Origin: Thermoguttaceae bacterium
GTDB taxonomy: Bacteria > Planctomycetota > Planctomycetia > Pirellulales > Thermoguttaceae
Direction of reading: 5' to 3'
DNA: 45,283 nt
NCBI GenBank assembly: GCA_017408405.1
Contig: JAFQUP010000161.1
Coordinates: 1 to 45,283 of the forward strand
The notes under the pieces: generated by a model
Database searches by the model: none
What the model was told of the DNA's origin: nothing
The model's input: the letters and a program-made list of their open reading frames with translations, nothing else
Part shown: positions 7,629 to 15,856 of the stretch, piece after piece
Layout: each line of letters begins with the position of its first letter
Position numbering within the stretch: the first letter of the stretch is position 1
Made by a program: the position numbers and the translations under genes

Positions 7629-9683
7629 TCAGAACCATCGGAAAATGATTTTTTGCTGAATGAATGCGATCAGGTCGTAAAACCAGACGTATCCGATGGA
7701 ACGTTCGCCGCAGTAAATTTTCCCGGTAACGCTCGCTCCCATATTTGGGTTGGGGACAAGCTCTTTGTCAAAGGCGACACGGACGAGAACGGTGTTTCCC
7801 ATTTCATCGCGGACTTCGGCGGTTTTGTGGATTTCGACCACTTTTCCGGTTAGTTTCTGGTCCGGCTGCGAGGCGAGAATGAATGTGACGCGAAGTTCTC
7901 CGTCAGGAAACTGGTCAGCCAGTTTTTTCTGTGCTTCACGTACCAGCCCAATTCTTTTTTCCGGCATATAGAGTTCAATTTCCCAGTCGCCAGTCGGGTC
8001 CGCGACTTCCATGAGTACCTGCCCTCTCTGGACTGGTCGGTTTTCGAGTTTTTCCTTTACGTCAAAGGTGACGACAATACCCGGAATTTGACTTTTGACG
8101 ACCAAATCCTGCTGCTTCTGCCGGAGTATGTGCATTTCCCTCCCCTGAAAGTCGAGAGCGACGTTCAATTCCTTGATTTCACCTTCCAAACGACTTTTTT
8201 CCATATTGTCGTTTGATTTTCGCAAAAGAGCGGTTTTGCTTGAAAGTTCCGATCTGGTTCGGACAATTTCTCCGTAAAGTTTTGTGATTTGAGCCTCAAG
8301 GTCAACGTTTCGCAGTGTCGCAAGCCGAGTTCCCGCTTCAACCGCCTGTCCGTGGGTGACGTCAACGGTGGAAATGTCGCCGTCAATTTGCGCGAAAACG
8401 TCCGCTTTGTTGATTGGGACGAGTCTTCCCTCTGACTCAACCTCAAATTTGTACGGGAAAATGAAAAGTCCGACTAACAGTGAAATGAGCAGAATGAGTA
8501 CCAAAATGGTTTTGGGCAGCGTTCTTGCTTTCATGACCCATGACCAGCGTCCGATGGCGCGCCATAGCGGCATGAGGAACAAATTATTATGTTCGAGAGA
8601 ATTTGCCAGAGCGACGCAGGCGTGCTTTTCGACGAGATCAACTCTCTGGCGGAGGGTCGATTGGAGGGCGCTGTTTTCGATCTGCTCAACGATTAAAGCG
8701 CCGATGGGCTTTTTTTTGTTGTCCATGCGCTTTTTAAAGTCTTCCTTGTCTTCCTCTCGAAGCGGTTCAATAAGCGGAATGACGACAACTGCCTTGCTGT
8801 GCGATTCGTCGACGTATTCATCAACGATCTTTTCGACCTGCGGGGCGAGATTGGTCGTGTCGCCGGAATACCAAAGCGGTTCTTCGACGGAGACGACGGA
8901 GGTTGAGAGCTTGTTCAGAAGACGAATCATGTTCGAGCGTTTGTCGAAAAGGTCCTGTCCGCTGACAGCTTCAACTTTGCATTTCGATCCGCGTCGAATC
9001 GCGACACTGACACGGTCGCACTCAATCAGCCGGCGGGCCTCATTCGCGATGGTGTACGCGGTTTGGTACGGATCCAGCGATTCGTGAATCGTTTTAACGA
9101 ATTCTTCCACTCGATTCCAAAGGAGTTGACGGTCCGCGAGGCTTTTGAGCTGGCCAGTCCTGATGAACTCGACGGCCATGGTGCTCATCTGCCGGAGAAA
9201 CCGCTGGTATCCACTTAGTGTATTTCCAGAGACCTCGGCACGCTGGAAGATTTCAACCAGTCCTACGGTTTCCACTTCAGTGATGAGAGGCTGAAGAAGG
9301 AGAATGCTTCCCGTAGGATTTCCGACGGTGCCGTTTTCTTCCTCGGAAGAGGAATTGGGAGCCGCGATCAGGCCTTCCGGGTGTTTCAGCGCTTTATAGA
9401 GAAGTCTGGAATGTTCCGTCATTTTCTCTTTTTCGACACTGGTCAGACCGGTTTCACGGAGATTAATTTGAGTTTGGAGCGCTAATGTCCCGGTTTCACC
9501 CATTTTCCAGACGACTCCGCCAAGGGCCGCGACGGCTTCCACGACACGCTGAAGGAATTGCGCGTAAAATTCCTCCGCCGGCATGTCGCTATGGGAAAGC
9601 TGCGTGATTTCGTTGACCAATTCCTTGATATGCTGTTTGGTCTTTTCGACCATGTCGGAGCTGAACGGCTGCTGTGCGGACAT
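7629..9683 (-). CDS. GAF-domain HlyD-family membrane protein
   Basis: A 684-residue protein. Two GAF-like regions (about 25-175 and 200-365) come first and would be cytosolic; one membrane segment follows (about 392-412, TILVLILLISLLVGLFIF); then a HlyD-type periplasmic part with a lipoyl half (DVFAQIDGDISTVDVTHGQ), a coiled-coil hairpin (about 470-535), the second half (VKSQIPGIVVTFDV) and a barrel with RGQVLMEVADPTGDW. GAF domains bind small molecules, haem or cyclic nucleotides, so the topology suggests that a cytosolic signal adjusts a periplasmic adaptor; that is inference. The ligand is unknown. An AGGA ribosome site lies six bases before the ATG. It is the first gene of the cluster and is separated from the next by 142 bases, so either one long transcript or separate promoters are possible. 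Confidence 0.8.
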   Translation of the reverse strand: MSAQQPFSSDMVEKTKQHIKELVNEITQLSHSDMPAEEFYAQFLQRVVEAVAALGGVVWKMGETGTLALQTQINLRETGLTSVEKEKMTEHSRLLYKALKHPEGLIAAPNSSSEEENGTVGNPTGSILLLQPLITEVETVGLVEIFQRAEVSGNTLSGYQRFLRQMSTMAVEFIRTGQLKSLADRQLLWNRVEEFVKTIHESLDPYQTAYTIANEARRLIECDRVSVAIRRGSKCKVEAVSGQDLFDKRSNMIRLLNKLSTSVVSVEEPLWYSGDTTNLAPQVEKIVDEYVDESHSKAVVVIPLIEPLREEDKEDFKKRMDNKKKPIGALIVEQIENSALQSTLRQRVDLVEKHACVALANSLEHNNLFLMPLWRAIGRWSWVMKARTLPKTILVLILLISLLVGLFIFPYKFEVESEGRLVPINKADVFAQIDGDISTVDVTHGQAVEAGTRLATLRNVDLEAQITKLYGEIVRTRSELSSKTALLRKSNDNMEKSRLEGEIKELNVALDFQGREMHILRQKQQDLVVKSQIPGIVVTFDVKEKLENRPVQRGQVLMEVADPTGDWEIELYMPEKRIGLVREAQKKLADQFPDGELRVTFILASQPDQKLTGKVVEIHKTAEVRDEMGNTVLVRVAFDKELVPNPNMGASVTGKIYCGERSIGYVWFYDLIAFIQQKIIFRWF

Positions 9684-10096
9684 CGTTTTCCTGAATAATT
9701 TATAGGATGAATGAAAATAAAAGCAAAATCCAAACGTTTTTCAGATAAAGAGCATGTTTTGTGTCTGAAAACGAATGGTGAAAATTGGGTAATGTCTAAC
9801 AGTGAAGAAAATATCGTGAATAAGGGACCAGCACTCAAATTTTGATTCATTCACGGTAAACATTCTGCCTAATTTATCATATTTTAACGAAAAAAACAAG
9901 ATATAATTTGCTGACAAGGGAAAAAAAGCGAAAAAAAATGGAAAAAAGGAGAAAAAAGGAAGGCTGGAAGAAGAAAAAATCGAGGGGATTTGGAATGAGG
10001 AGGAAATTTCCCCAAAAGAGAGTTTCAAACGAGACACGGAAGCAGGAATCAAATAAAAATCCGGAAGAGGTGATTGATTCATCTCTCCGGGAAAAT
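9684..10096 (-). other. Intergenic region with a polypurine tract
   Basis: These 413 bases hold no convincing gene. On the plus strand 9916-9979 is almost all purine (few interruptions, at 9929, 9939, 9964 and 9965), so the minus-strand transcript end of the 1459-residue gene would be a pyrimidine tract. A weak minus-strand promoter-like pair (TTGTTT, 17 bases, TAAATT) lies near 9870-9900 and could serve the GAF/HlyD gene. No clear terminator is seen. Confidence 0.4.
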
Positions 10097-13000
10097 TCAC
10101 CAGGGAAGAAGGTTTTTCATTTTTTGGAAATAGGACTCATTTTTTTCAGCGTTTTTCGAATTTTCATTTTGTTTGTTTTCAGTTTCTTTTTCTTTATCCA
10201 TATTTCTTCCCTGTCCGGGAAATTTCGGAGGCGGAAGCTGCGGTAAAGTCGGCATTTGTCCCAAATGAGGAAGTTTTATTCCTTTTTTTGTCGGCAAAAC
10301 CTCAACACCTGGAGAAGTTTTTGGGGATTCATCCAGAGAGTTGGAAACCACGGCAGGTAACGGTTCCGCGGATGCGAACGGTTCCGCGGCGGGCGGGCCA
10401 TTTTGCGAAATGTGTTCTTTGAGGAATCGGGTCCAGTAACATTCGAGAGTACTGATGCACGGCGCGATGTTTCCGGAAGCTATTCTTGCTGGGAACTGTG
10501 AGAAAATTCCAGTCAGCTGTTCAATCTCTGAAGTGGAAAAATGTGTGTCGGAAAGCTGAATATTGTCGATCCAGACATTTCCTTTTCCGCAGAGTTCAAA
10601 CCCGATGCTGACGCTGATCTCTTTTGCGAGAGGCAGGTCGTTGACGTGAATGTTTAATCGTCTCCATTCTTTTCCGATGCCGGCTTCAGGTGAGGAAAGG
10701 TCGGCTGTTCTGAAGAATTTTCCGCCTTTTGTTTTTCCCATGACAATCAGGCGCAGGGGAAGGTTAATTTCATCGGCGTCAGTTCTTAACCACGCGTAAA
10801 TGGTCAGTCTCCCAGTCGGGTTTGCCTCAAAGGGAGCGCTCATGATTCGGACAGTGCCGCCGGTACTGGTTAAGCGCAGCGCGTTGTCTCCAAAAATCGG
10901 AGATTGTCTGTCGACATTAGCGGAAGCATTGGGTGAGTCAATGCCCGATTCGGGAGAAGAGGTACTTTCGGTTGCCTGGCCAGGGGTTTCTTCACCTGAA
11001 GTGGATGAGGAATTTTTTTGGATGTCGGAGGTAAAAGTCGTTCCAGTGAGGACTTTGTCGGTCTGGGCCGTTTGCGCGGTTGAAGGGTTCAGCGGTTCCG
11101 TATTTGGCAAACGCTGCGGATAGGTAATGTTCCAATCCGCGAGAGAAATGCCGTCGGAAGATAATTGTTCAAATCCGGGGTTTTTCAAGCCCAGATAAAA
11201 CGCGGGATTTTTTAATCCGTTCAGGCAAATTTGAAGTTTTTGGAATTCGTGTTCGAAAACGTTTTTTGCTTCCTGAGGCACAGAGGCAATTGGGTCCAGG
11301 AGCATAACGGGAGCTCCTGGAAAGCGAATGGCTTCGATCTGGTATGGAGCTAAATGAACCTGCCAAAAGAGTCCTCTTGAATCGTATTCGAGGAGTTTCG
11401 GTGTTCCGTTTTCCAGAGAAATGACGCTTCGCGAGACGGCATTTGATTTTTGAGTCTGCTGGTCAATGGAGGGCTGAACGTAAACGCGGGCAGAAATCGG
11501 AAAAGGAGTCGTGTTAACGGCGTAAGCGTAGTTTAAGCCATTATGCGCGCAGCTTCGAAAAATTACGGACGTAGGAGTTTTGGTGTTCATCGCGGTGTTC
11601 ATGGCGGAATTGAAGTGGATTGCGGGCAGCTGACTCAAAACGCAGAGAGTGCCTCGGAGAGCTTCTTCTTTTCCGAAAACGGGATTCCATCCTCCCTCAA
11701 TAATGGTGAACGCGTCCAGCATGGCCAATGCCTCCGCGTATGGGCGGCGTGCTTCCGCGGTCGTTTGAGCGCAGGTTGAAGCCATCCACGTGAAAGCGGG
11801 TTTGAAAGGAGATGCTTTGTCGAATGCTTCTAGACGCAAAATGTCCGGTGCGTGATAGAAAACGGCAGCGGGTTCCTTTTGGTCCTGAAAAAGACGATAA
11901 GTTCCTGGAGTTTGTTTCCACTGAAGGTCCCCAGCCTGTTCCGTGAGTGGTTTATTGGTCAGGATTTTTTGTGGTCTTGAAACGATCAGGTTTGGTATTG
12001 ATTTCAGTTGAACCATATCCAGCCCAAAATAAAGGAAAACGTCCTGTGCGGAGAGTATTCCGTTGAGTCTCGGCATTAATTCCGGATGTTCTTCCAAGGC
12101 GAAAAGATCCGTTCCATTCAGATAAAGCTTTGCGTTTGGAATATTACTCAAAAGCGCGGCGGCTCTTCGGTAAAAAAGAGTCATTCGCGACGCGCGCCAA
12201 TTTAGCCATGCTCTCGCACCGGCACCGCCGGTGAGAAAACGTATCTGCTCCAGCCGATTGAGCGGCAATTCAATTCCGGTATCTTTAGTGAATTGAGCCA
12301 CACTATCCGGATCCATTCCCCATCTGAGACTGGGCAGGATGAGAAAACTGTCAGAGTGAAGCTGAAGCGAAATTCCGCCAAAGGAAGGATGATGTCCGTA
12401 TCGGCGGGCAACTTCCGCGATGCTGCTGAGGACAATTTCCTGAACAAAAGGATTGAGAATATCGTAGTAGGCGGCTCCATCTTTAAGCGAGTCTTTTTCC
12501 TTAATAAGAACTTTTCCGCGAGGACCAATCCAGCGCAGAGATCCGTTGGGAATTTGACGTCCAAGAAGCTCTGGAACTCCGGGAAAACGCTCGGCTGTTT
12601 CAAGAATGGAGATAGGCGAATCAAAGTCCATGGAAGGGATCAGGGTCAGTTCCTGTCTGTCGAACATTCTGAAAAGCATTTCCGCGATGTCTTTACGCAC
12701 GGGATCCTGGGCGGTTGGAAAGTATGTTCCATTGTCGAAACGCGGCGTAGGGTTGAGAATTTTACTTGGGTAAATAGTGCTTCCGTCGGCGTAGACAGAC
12801 AAAACGGCCGTATTGAATCCGACGTGATGGAGATATTCTACCAGACGTTTACCGCCTTCGTAAAAGGTAATCCAGTCAGAAACGCAAAGACCCGTTTGCG
12901 GATCATTCATTTCAGGGGAGGAGAAGGCTTGGGCGAACATCGGCTTTCCAATGAGGAGAGCAGTTTTCCTGAATTGGCTGTTTGAGTTTTTAGGTGAAAC

Positions 13001-14476
13001 CGTTTGCGCGTTGGGAACATTCCACTGCGAATCTGGCGCGGTTTTTCGGACAGCGGGGAGTGAATTTCCGGCAGAGTAAAGACGTAGTTTTCCCACACAC
13101 ACGGAATTTTGCGCATGACGATTCACGAGCAGAAGGATTGGATTTCTGGTTTGAGGCCAAAACAGTATGTGGTGACGGTCAAGTCGAATCGGCTGATTTT
13201 TAGCGTCTCCATAAATAGGTGAAACATTGACCCCGGAGTCAATCCCCGGCGGTGAGATTCCCCCCGAGGCGTTTGGTTCCAGAATGCTTAAACTGAATGT
13301 CTGCTCGACATTCGCCAGATATTCAACTTCCAGCACATGGGGTGTTCCGGGATTTTCGATAATGAATGGGAAAGCCTCCCAGACAGGATTATTCCGCGGG
13401 TTAGGGCTTTGGGGGAGTTCAAGAAAAGAAAACTCTCCCATGTCGCGGACTATTCTCTGTGGGCATTGAAGTGAAATCGGATCCGGAAAAGAAGCGCGAA
13501 ACTGCCGCAGCTGATTCCTGTCGAGACCTTCCCACCATTGGTTCTGAGCGGTATCGATTTCCTGTTGCAGCTGATATTCTGAATTGCCGGCGGTTGATGA
13601 CTGCGCGGTATCCGCGAGAACGGCGAACTGAATTTTTCGTTCCGCGATGATTGGTCCATCTCCATTTCTGGCAGACGTCAGGACATCAGTAAAAGAAAGA
13701 GAGATTGGTTCAGCCGCGCGTTTCAGCGGACGATTTTTTCGCAAAATAAGGTGAATATCGTAAATGCCTTCATTTTCCGGAACCACAAACTGCACTTGAG
13801 CGGGAATTACTCCTTCAAGTGAAACGCCGCTGACTTTTCCCCGGTAGACTTCAAATGTTTCTCTGCCGCGGTAAACGATGAATTCCAGAATTCCTGTTTC
13901 GTTTCCTTTGTTCTGGTGTTCCCGATTGGCCGTACCGCTTTCATGTTTTGAGTAAAGGAAAGGCTGAACAGTACAGTGGAACATATCCTGCGGACTGAAA
14001 ACGAGGGAGTCACGTTCCAGAAGAACTCTCAGTTCATCACCTGGTACCCGATTGACTGAACATTGAAAATTGCTTGACTCTGAAAGGGGGAACGTCTGGT
14101 TTTCGTAAATGAGATTCCGAAGCGGAATTTCAATACGTTTTACGGTCGAAAGGTTCGGCTGATCGCTGATTTGAACGTAAAGTTTTCCTTGCGGCTGATA
14201 AGGAACCGAAACGTCAAAACCGTTGAATTTTTTGGGGAGTTCCTGCTCAATGTGAATGGTGCCGTTTGCCAGCCACGCTCCGCCGGGACTTTCCGAGTCC
14301 ATGGAGAGCGGAAGAAGATTTTCCATATTTCCGCAGTCACAGGCGATGAGACCGTAGGCAGGGCAATTTCCTCCGCCCCAGCGTAAACGAAGACGGAGCA
14401 TCTCCCTTGCCTCCGCGTTCGCGCAGACATTCAGGCTGAGAAGAAACAGCTGAATCAGGAAAAGGACTTGTCTCAT
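10097..14476 (-). CDS. Large secreted protein with glycoside-hydrolase-like middle and carbohydrate-binding-like C-terminal region
   Basis: A 1459-residue protein with a signal peptide (hydrophobic residues 3-18, probable cut near ANAEA). The middle (about 505-905) resembles TIM-barrel glycoside-hydrolase-like proteins: VGFNTAVLSVYADGSTIYP, LTLIPSMDFDSP, YGHHPSFGGISLQLHSD and ARAWLNWRASR are arranged like barrel strands, but I cannot name catalytic residues. A region at about 1190-1335 (NALRLTSTGGTVRI ... GNVWIDNIQLSD) looks like a CBM4/9-type jelly roll. The tail is Pro-rich, then charged and Asn/Lys-rich. It is probably periplasmic or exported. The gene ends 413 bases before the GAF/HlyD gene on the same strand, so it might be cargo or a partner of that cluster, though nothing proves this. 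No strong ribosome site precedes the ATG. I do not recognise a named family for the whole protein. Confidence 0.65.
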   Translation of the reverse strand: MRQVLFLIQLFLLSLNVCANAEAREMLRLRLRWGGGNCPAYGLIACDCGNMENLLPLSMDSESPGGAWLANGTIHIEQELPKKFNGFDVSVPYQPQGKLYVQISDQPNLSTVKRIEIPLRNLIYENQTFPLSESSNFQCSVNRVPGDELRVLLERDSLVFSPQDMFHCTVQPFLYSKHESGTANREHQNKGNETGILEFIVYRGRETFEVYRGKVSGVSLEGVIPAQVQFVVPENEGIYDIHLILRKNRPLKRAAEPISLSFTDVLTSARNGDGPIIAERKIQFAVLADTAQSSTAGNSEYQLQQEIDTAQNQWWEGLDRNQLRQFRASFPDPISLQCPQRIVRDMGEFSFLELPQSPNPRNNPVWEAFPFIIENPGTPHVLEVEYLANVEQTFSLSILEPNASGGISPPGIDSGVNVSPIYGDAKNQPIRLDRHHILFWPQTRNPILLLVNRHAQNSVCVGKLRLYSAGNSLPAVRKTAPDSQWNVPNAQTVSPKNSNSQFRKTALLIGKPMFAQAFSSPEMNDPQTGLCVSDWITFYEGGKRLVEYLHHVGFNTAVLSVYADGSTIYPSKILNPTPRFDNGTYFPTAQDPVRKDIAEMLFRMFDRQELTLIPSMDFDSPISILETAERFPGVPELLGRQIPNGSLRWIGPRGKVLIKEKDSLKDGAAYYDILNPFVQEIVLSSIAEVARRYGHHPSFGGISLQLHSDSFLILPSLRWGMDPDSVAQFTKDTGIELPLNRLEQIRFLTGGAGARAWLNWRASRMTLFYRRAAALLSNIPNAKLYLNGTDLFALEEHPELMPRLNGILSAQDVFLYFGLDMVQLKSIPNLIVSRPQKILTNKPLTEQAGDLQWKQTPGTYRLFQDQKEPAAVFYHAPDILRLEAFDKASPFKPAFTWMASTCAQTTAEARRPYAEALAMLDAFTIIEGGWNPVFGKEEALRGTLCVLSQLPAIHFNSAMNTAMNTKTPTSVIFRSCAHNGLNYAYAVNTTPFPISARVYVQPSIDQQTQKSNAVSRSVISLENGTPKLLEYDSRGLFWQVHLAPYQIEAIRFPGAPVMLLDPIASVPQEAKNVFEHEFQKLQICLNGLKNPAFYLGLKNPGFEQLSSDGISLADWNITYPQRLPNTEPLNPSTAQTAQTDKVLTGTTFTSDIQKNSSSTSGEETPGQATESTSSPESGIDSPNASANVDRQSPIFGDNALRLTSTGGTVRIMSAPFEANPTGRLTIYAWLRTDADEINLPLRLIVMGKTKGGKFFRTADLSSPEAGIGKEWRRLNIHVNDLPLAKEISVSIGFELCGKGNVWIDNIQLSDTHFSTSEIEQLTGIFSQFPARIASGNIAPCISTLECYWTRFLKEHISQNGPPAAEPFASAEPLPAVVSNSLDESPKTSPGVEVLPTKKGIKLPHLGQMPTLPQLPPPKFPGQGRNMDKEKETENKQNENSKNAEKNESYFQKMKNLLPW

Positions 14477-15007
14477 CGAATTTCTGATATTTTTACGAAA
14501 AAGGAACCAGATATTATTTCTTCATCAGGATTTATCTATGCGCGAACGCAAAATCCCCCCAGTATTTTGACTTAAATTGATTATAGAAAATTTTGTTTTT
14601 TTCGGCTATACCAAATTTAAATTTTTTTGCGAAATTTAATCTTCTTTATGGACGAGATTTGAAGAGCGGCAGAGATAATTCGGGAAATTTGATTTGTGAA
14701 AGGGAAAGTGTGTGTTCGGCTTTCCTGCCCTCTCTGAGTTTTGGGGACATGAAGTTACTCTTCCGCAAATCAAAATGAGTATGAGGTTCTCAGAAAATCG
14801 GTCATATCACGCGTTGAGTCAAGACGTCCTCAAGATAATATGAAAACATGAATTTCACGGTTTTGTCAAATTTTGTTTATGTCAAATTCGCGTTTTATGT
14901 TTCAAAAAATTTATTTTTGGAATAAATTTTCTAATGAGCTGATGTTTTTCAAGTGAAATTCCGATAATTCCAATAAAATGGATTTTGAAACACAACCGGA
15001 GGTTGAT
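14477..15007. other. Divergent intergenic region with a 9-bp direct repeat
   Basis: These 531 AT-rich bases separate a minus-strand gene from a plus-strand gene, so promoters for both must lie here. A direct repeat TGTCAAATT occurs at 14864-14872 and 14880-14888, 16 bases apart from start to start, a candidate operator. A 61-codon frame at 14593-14778 lacks family resemblance and a ribosome site, and I do not call it. Confidence 0.35.
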
Positions 15008-15580
15008 ATGCGTAAAGTTTTGAGTACTTTAATGTTTTCCGTTTTAGGAATCGCCGTCGTATTGCTGACGTCGGTCGTAATTGCGCAGATTCCGTATACG
15101 ACGACAAAAGCGAACGATTGCGGAGCCGGAGTCGGCGCGCCGCAGGGACGGGTTGGTTTACGGCGTATTGCTGATCCGGAGGGTGGCTGGCAAACCAAAG
15201 GATTTGTTCTGGATTCTTTTGGTCCCATGCCGCAGACGGCTTATGATCCGAATTTTGGCTGCTATCCGGGAAATGCTCGAACGATTCATCGATATCCGGC
15301 TTTCCATGGATATCATAGTTCGGCTCCGACCAATTACCGTCATTATGCGGAGTTCCCTTGGAATGCGGATATTGCTGAACCGCGTCCTTATCCGAATAAC
15401 GCGAAACCCGCTGCTTCATATGGAGCAAATGTTGTGTTGCCGACGGAACCGTATGATGGGCAGACGATCATTTTGGAAGAAGTCACGGTGCCCAGTGTTG
15501 CCCCGACTCCAGCTCCCGCGCCTGCTGAATCTCAGTCTCAAAAGCCAGCCAATGAAATTAAAGGAAATCTGGCAGAGTGA
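15008..15580 (+). CDS. Small secreted protein of unknown function
   Basis: A 190-residue protein with a hydrophobic N-terminal segment (about residues 5-26, probable signal peptide or anchor). The rest is rich in Tyr, His, Pro and Gly, with NYRHYAEFPWNADIAEPRPY as a distinctive central motif and a Pro/Ala/Ser-rich tail. I do not recognise a catalytic domain; such short, proline-rich exported proteins are common in planctomycetes. The start MRKVLS is chosen because a GGAGG ribosome site lies five bases before it; an ATG ten codons further upstream lacks one. It stands alone between divergent and convergent genes, with its own terminator 30 bases after the stop. Third-position and overall composition are like its neighbours. 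Confidence 0.65.
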   Translation: MRKVLSTLMFSVLGIAVVLLTSVVIAQIPYTTTKANDCGAGVGAPQGRVGLRRIADPEGGWQTKGFVLDSFGPMPQTAYDPNFGCYPGNARTIHRYPAFHGYHSSAPTNYRHYAEFPWNADIAEPRPYPNNAKPAASYGANVVLPTEPYDGQTIILEEVTVPSVAPTPAPAPAESQSQKPANEIKGNLAE

Positions 15581-15608
15581 TGCGGGATAAATTCTAAAAC
15601 GCAAAATT

Positions 15609-15640
15609 AAAGCCTCGTATTTGATATCGAGGCTTTTTTG
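15609..15640 (+). terminator. Rho-independent terminator
   Basis: A perfect stem of nine pairs (15609-15617 with 15628-15636) and a ten-base loop, followed by T. It ends the 190-residue gene and may also stop minus-strand transcription arriving from the gene at 15857-17767. Confidence 0.85.
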
Positions 15641-15856
15641 GCATTTTATCTGATATTTCACGATCCGGATTTGGCTGTTTTCATCAAATTGAACTCTTAT
15701 GGAAATGGGAGTTTCCAAAAGCTCAAATTTCCCAGATTCAATATGTATTTTTTCTTGCGGGAAAGTGGTTTTAAAGGAATTCTGGTAAATTTGAGTGACA
15801 AATAATTTGTGGAGCAGGGAATGTCCGTCTGAAATCCGGAGATTTCTTATTCCGCA

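Noticed and set aside
9741..10100. 119-codon minus-strand frame considered as cargo peptide of the HlyD/M50 cluster
   Set aside because: It overlaps the end of the 1459-residue gene, translates the polypyrimidine tract into Phe/Ser runs and has no ribosome site.
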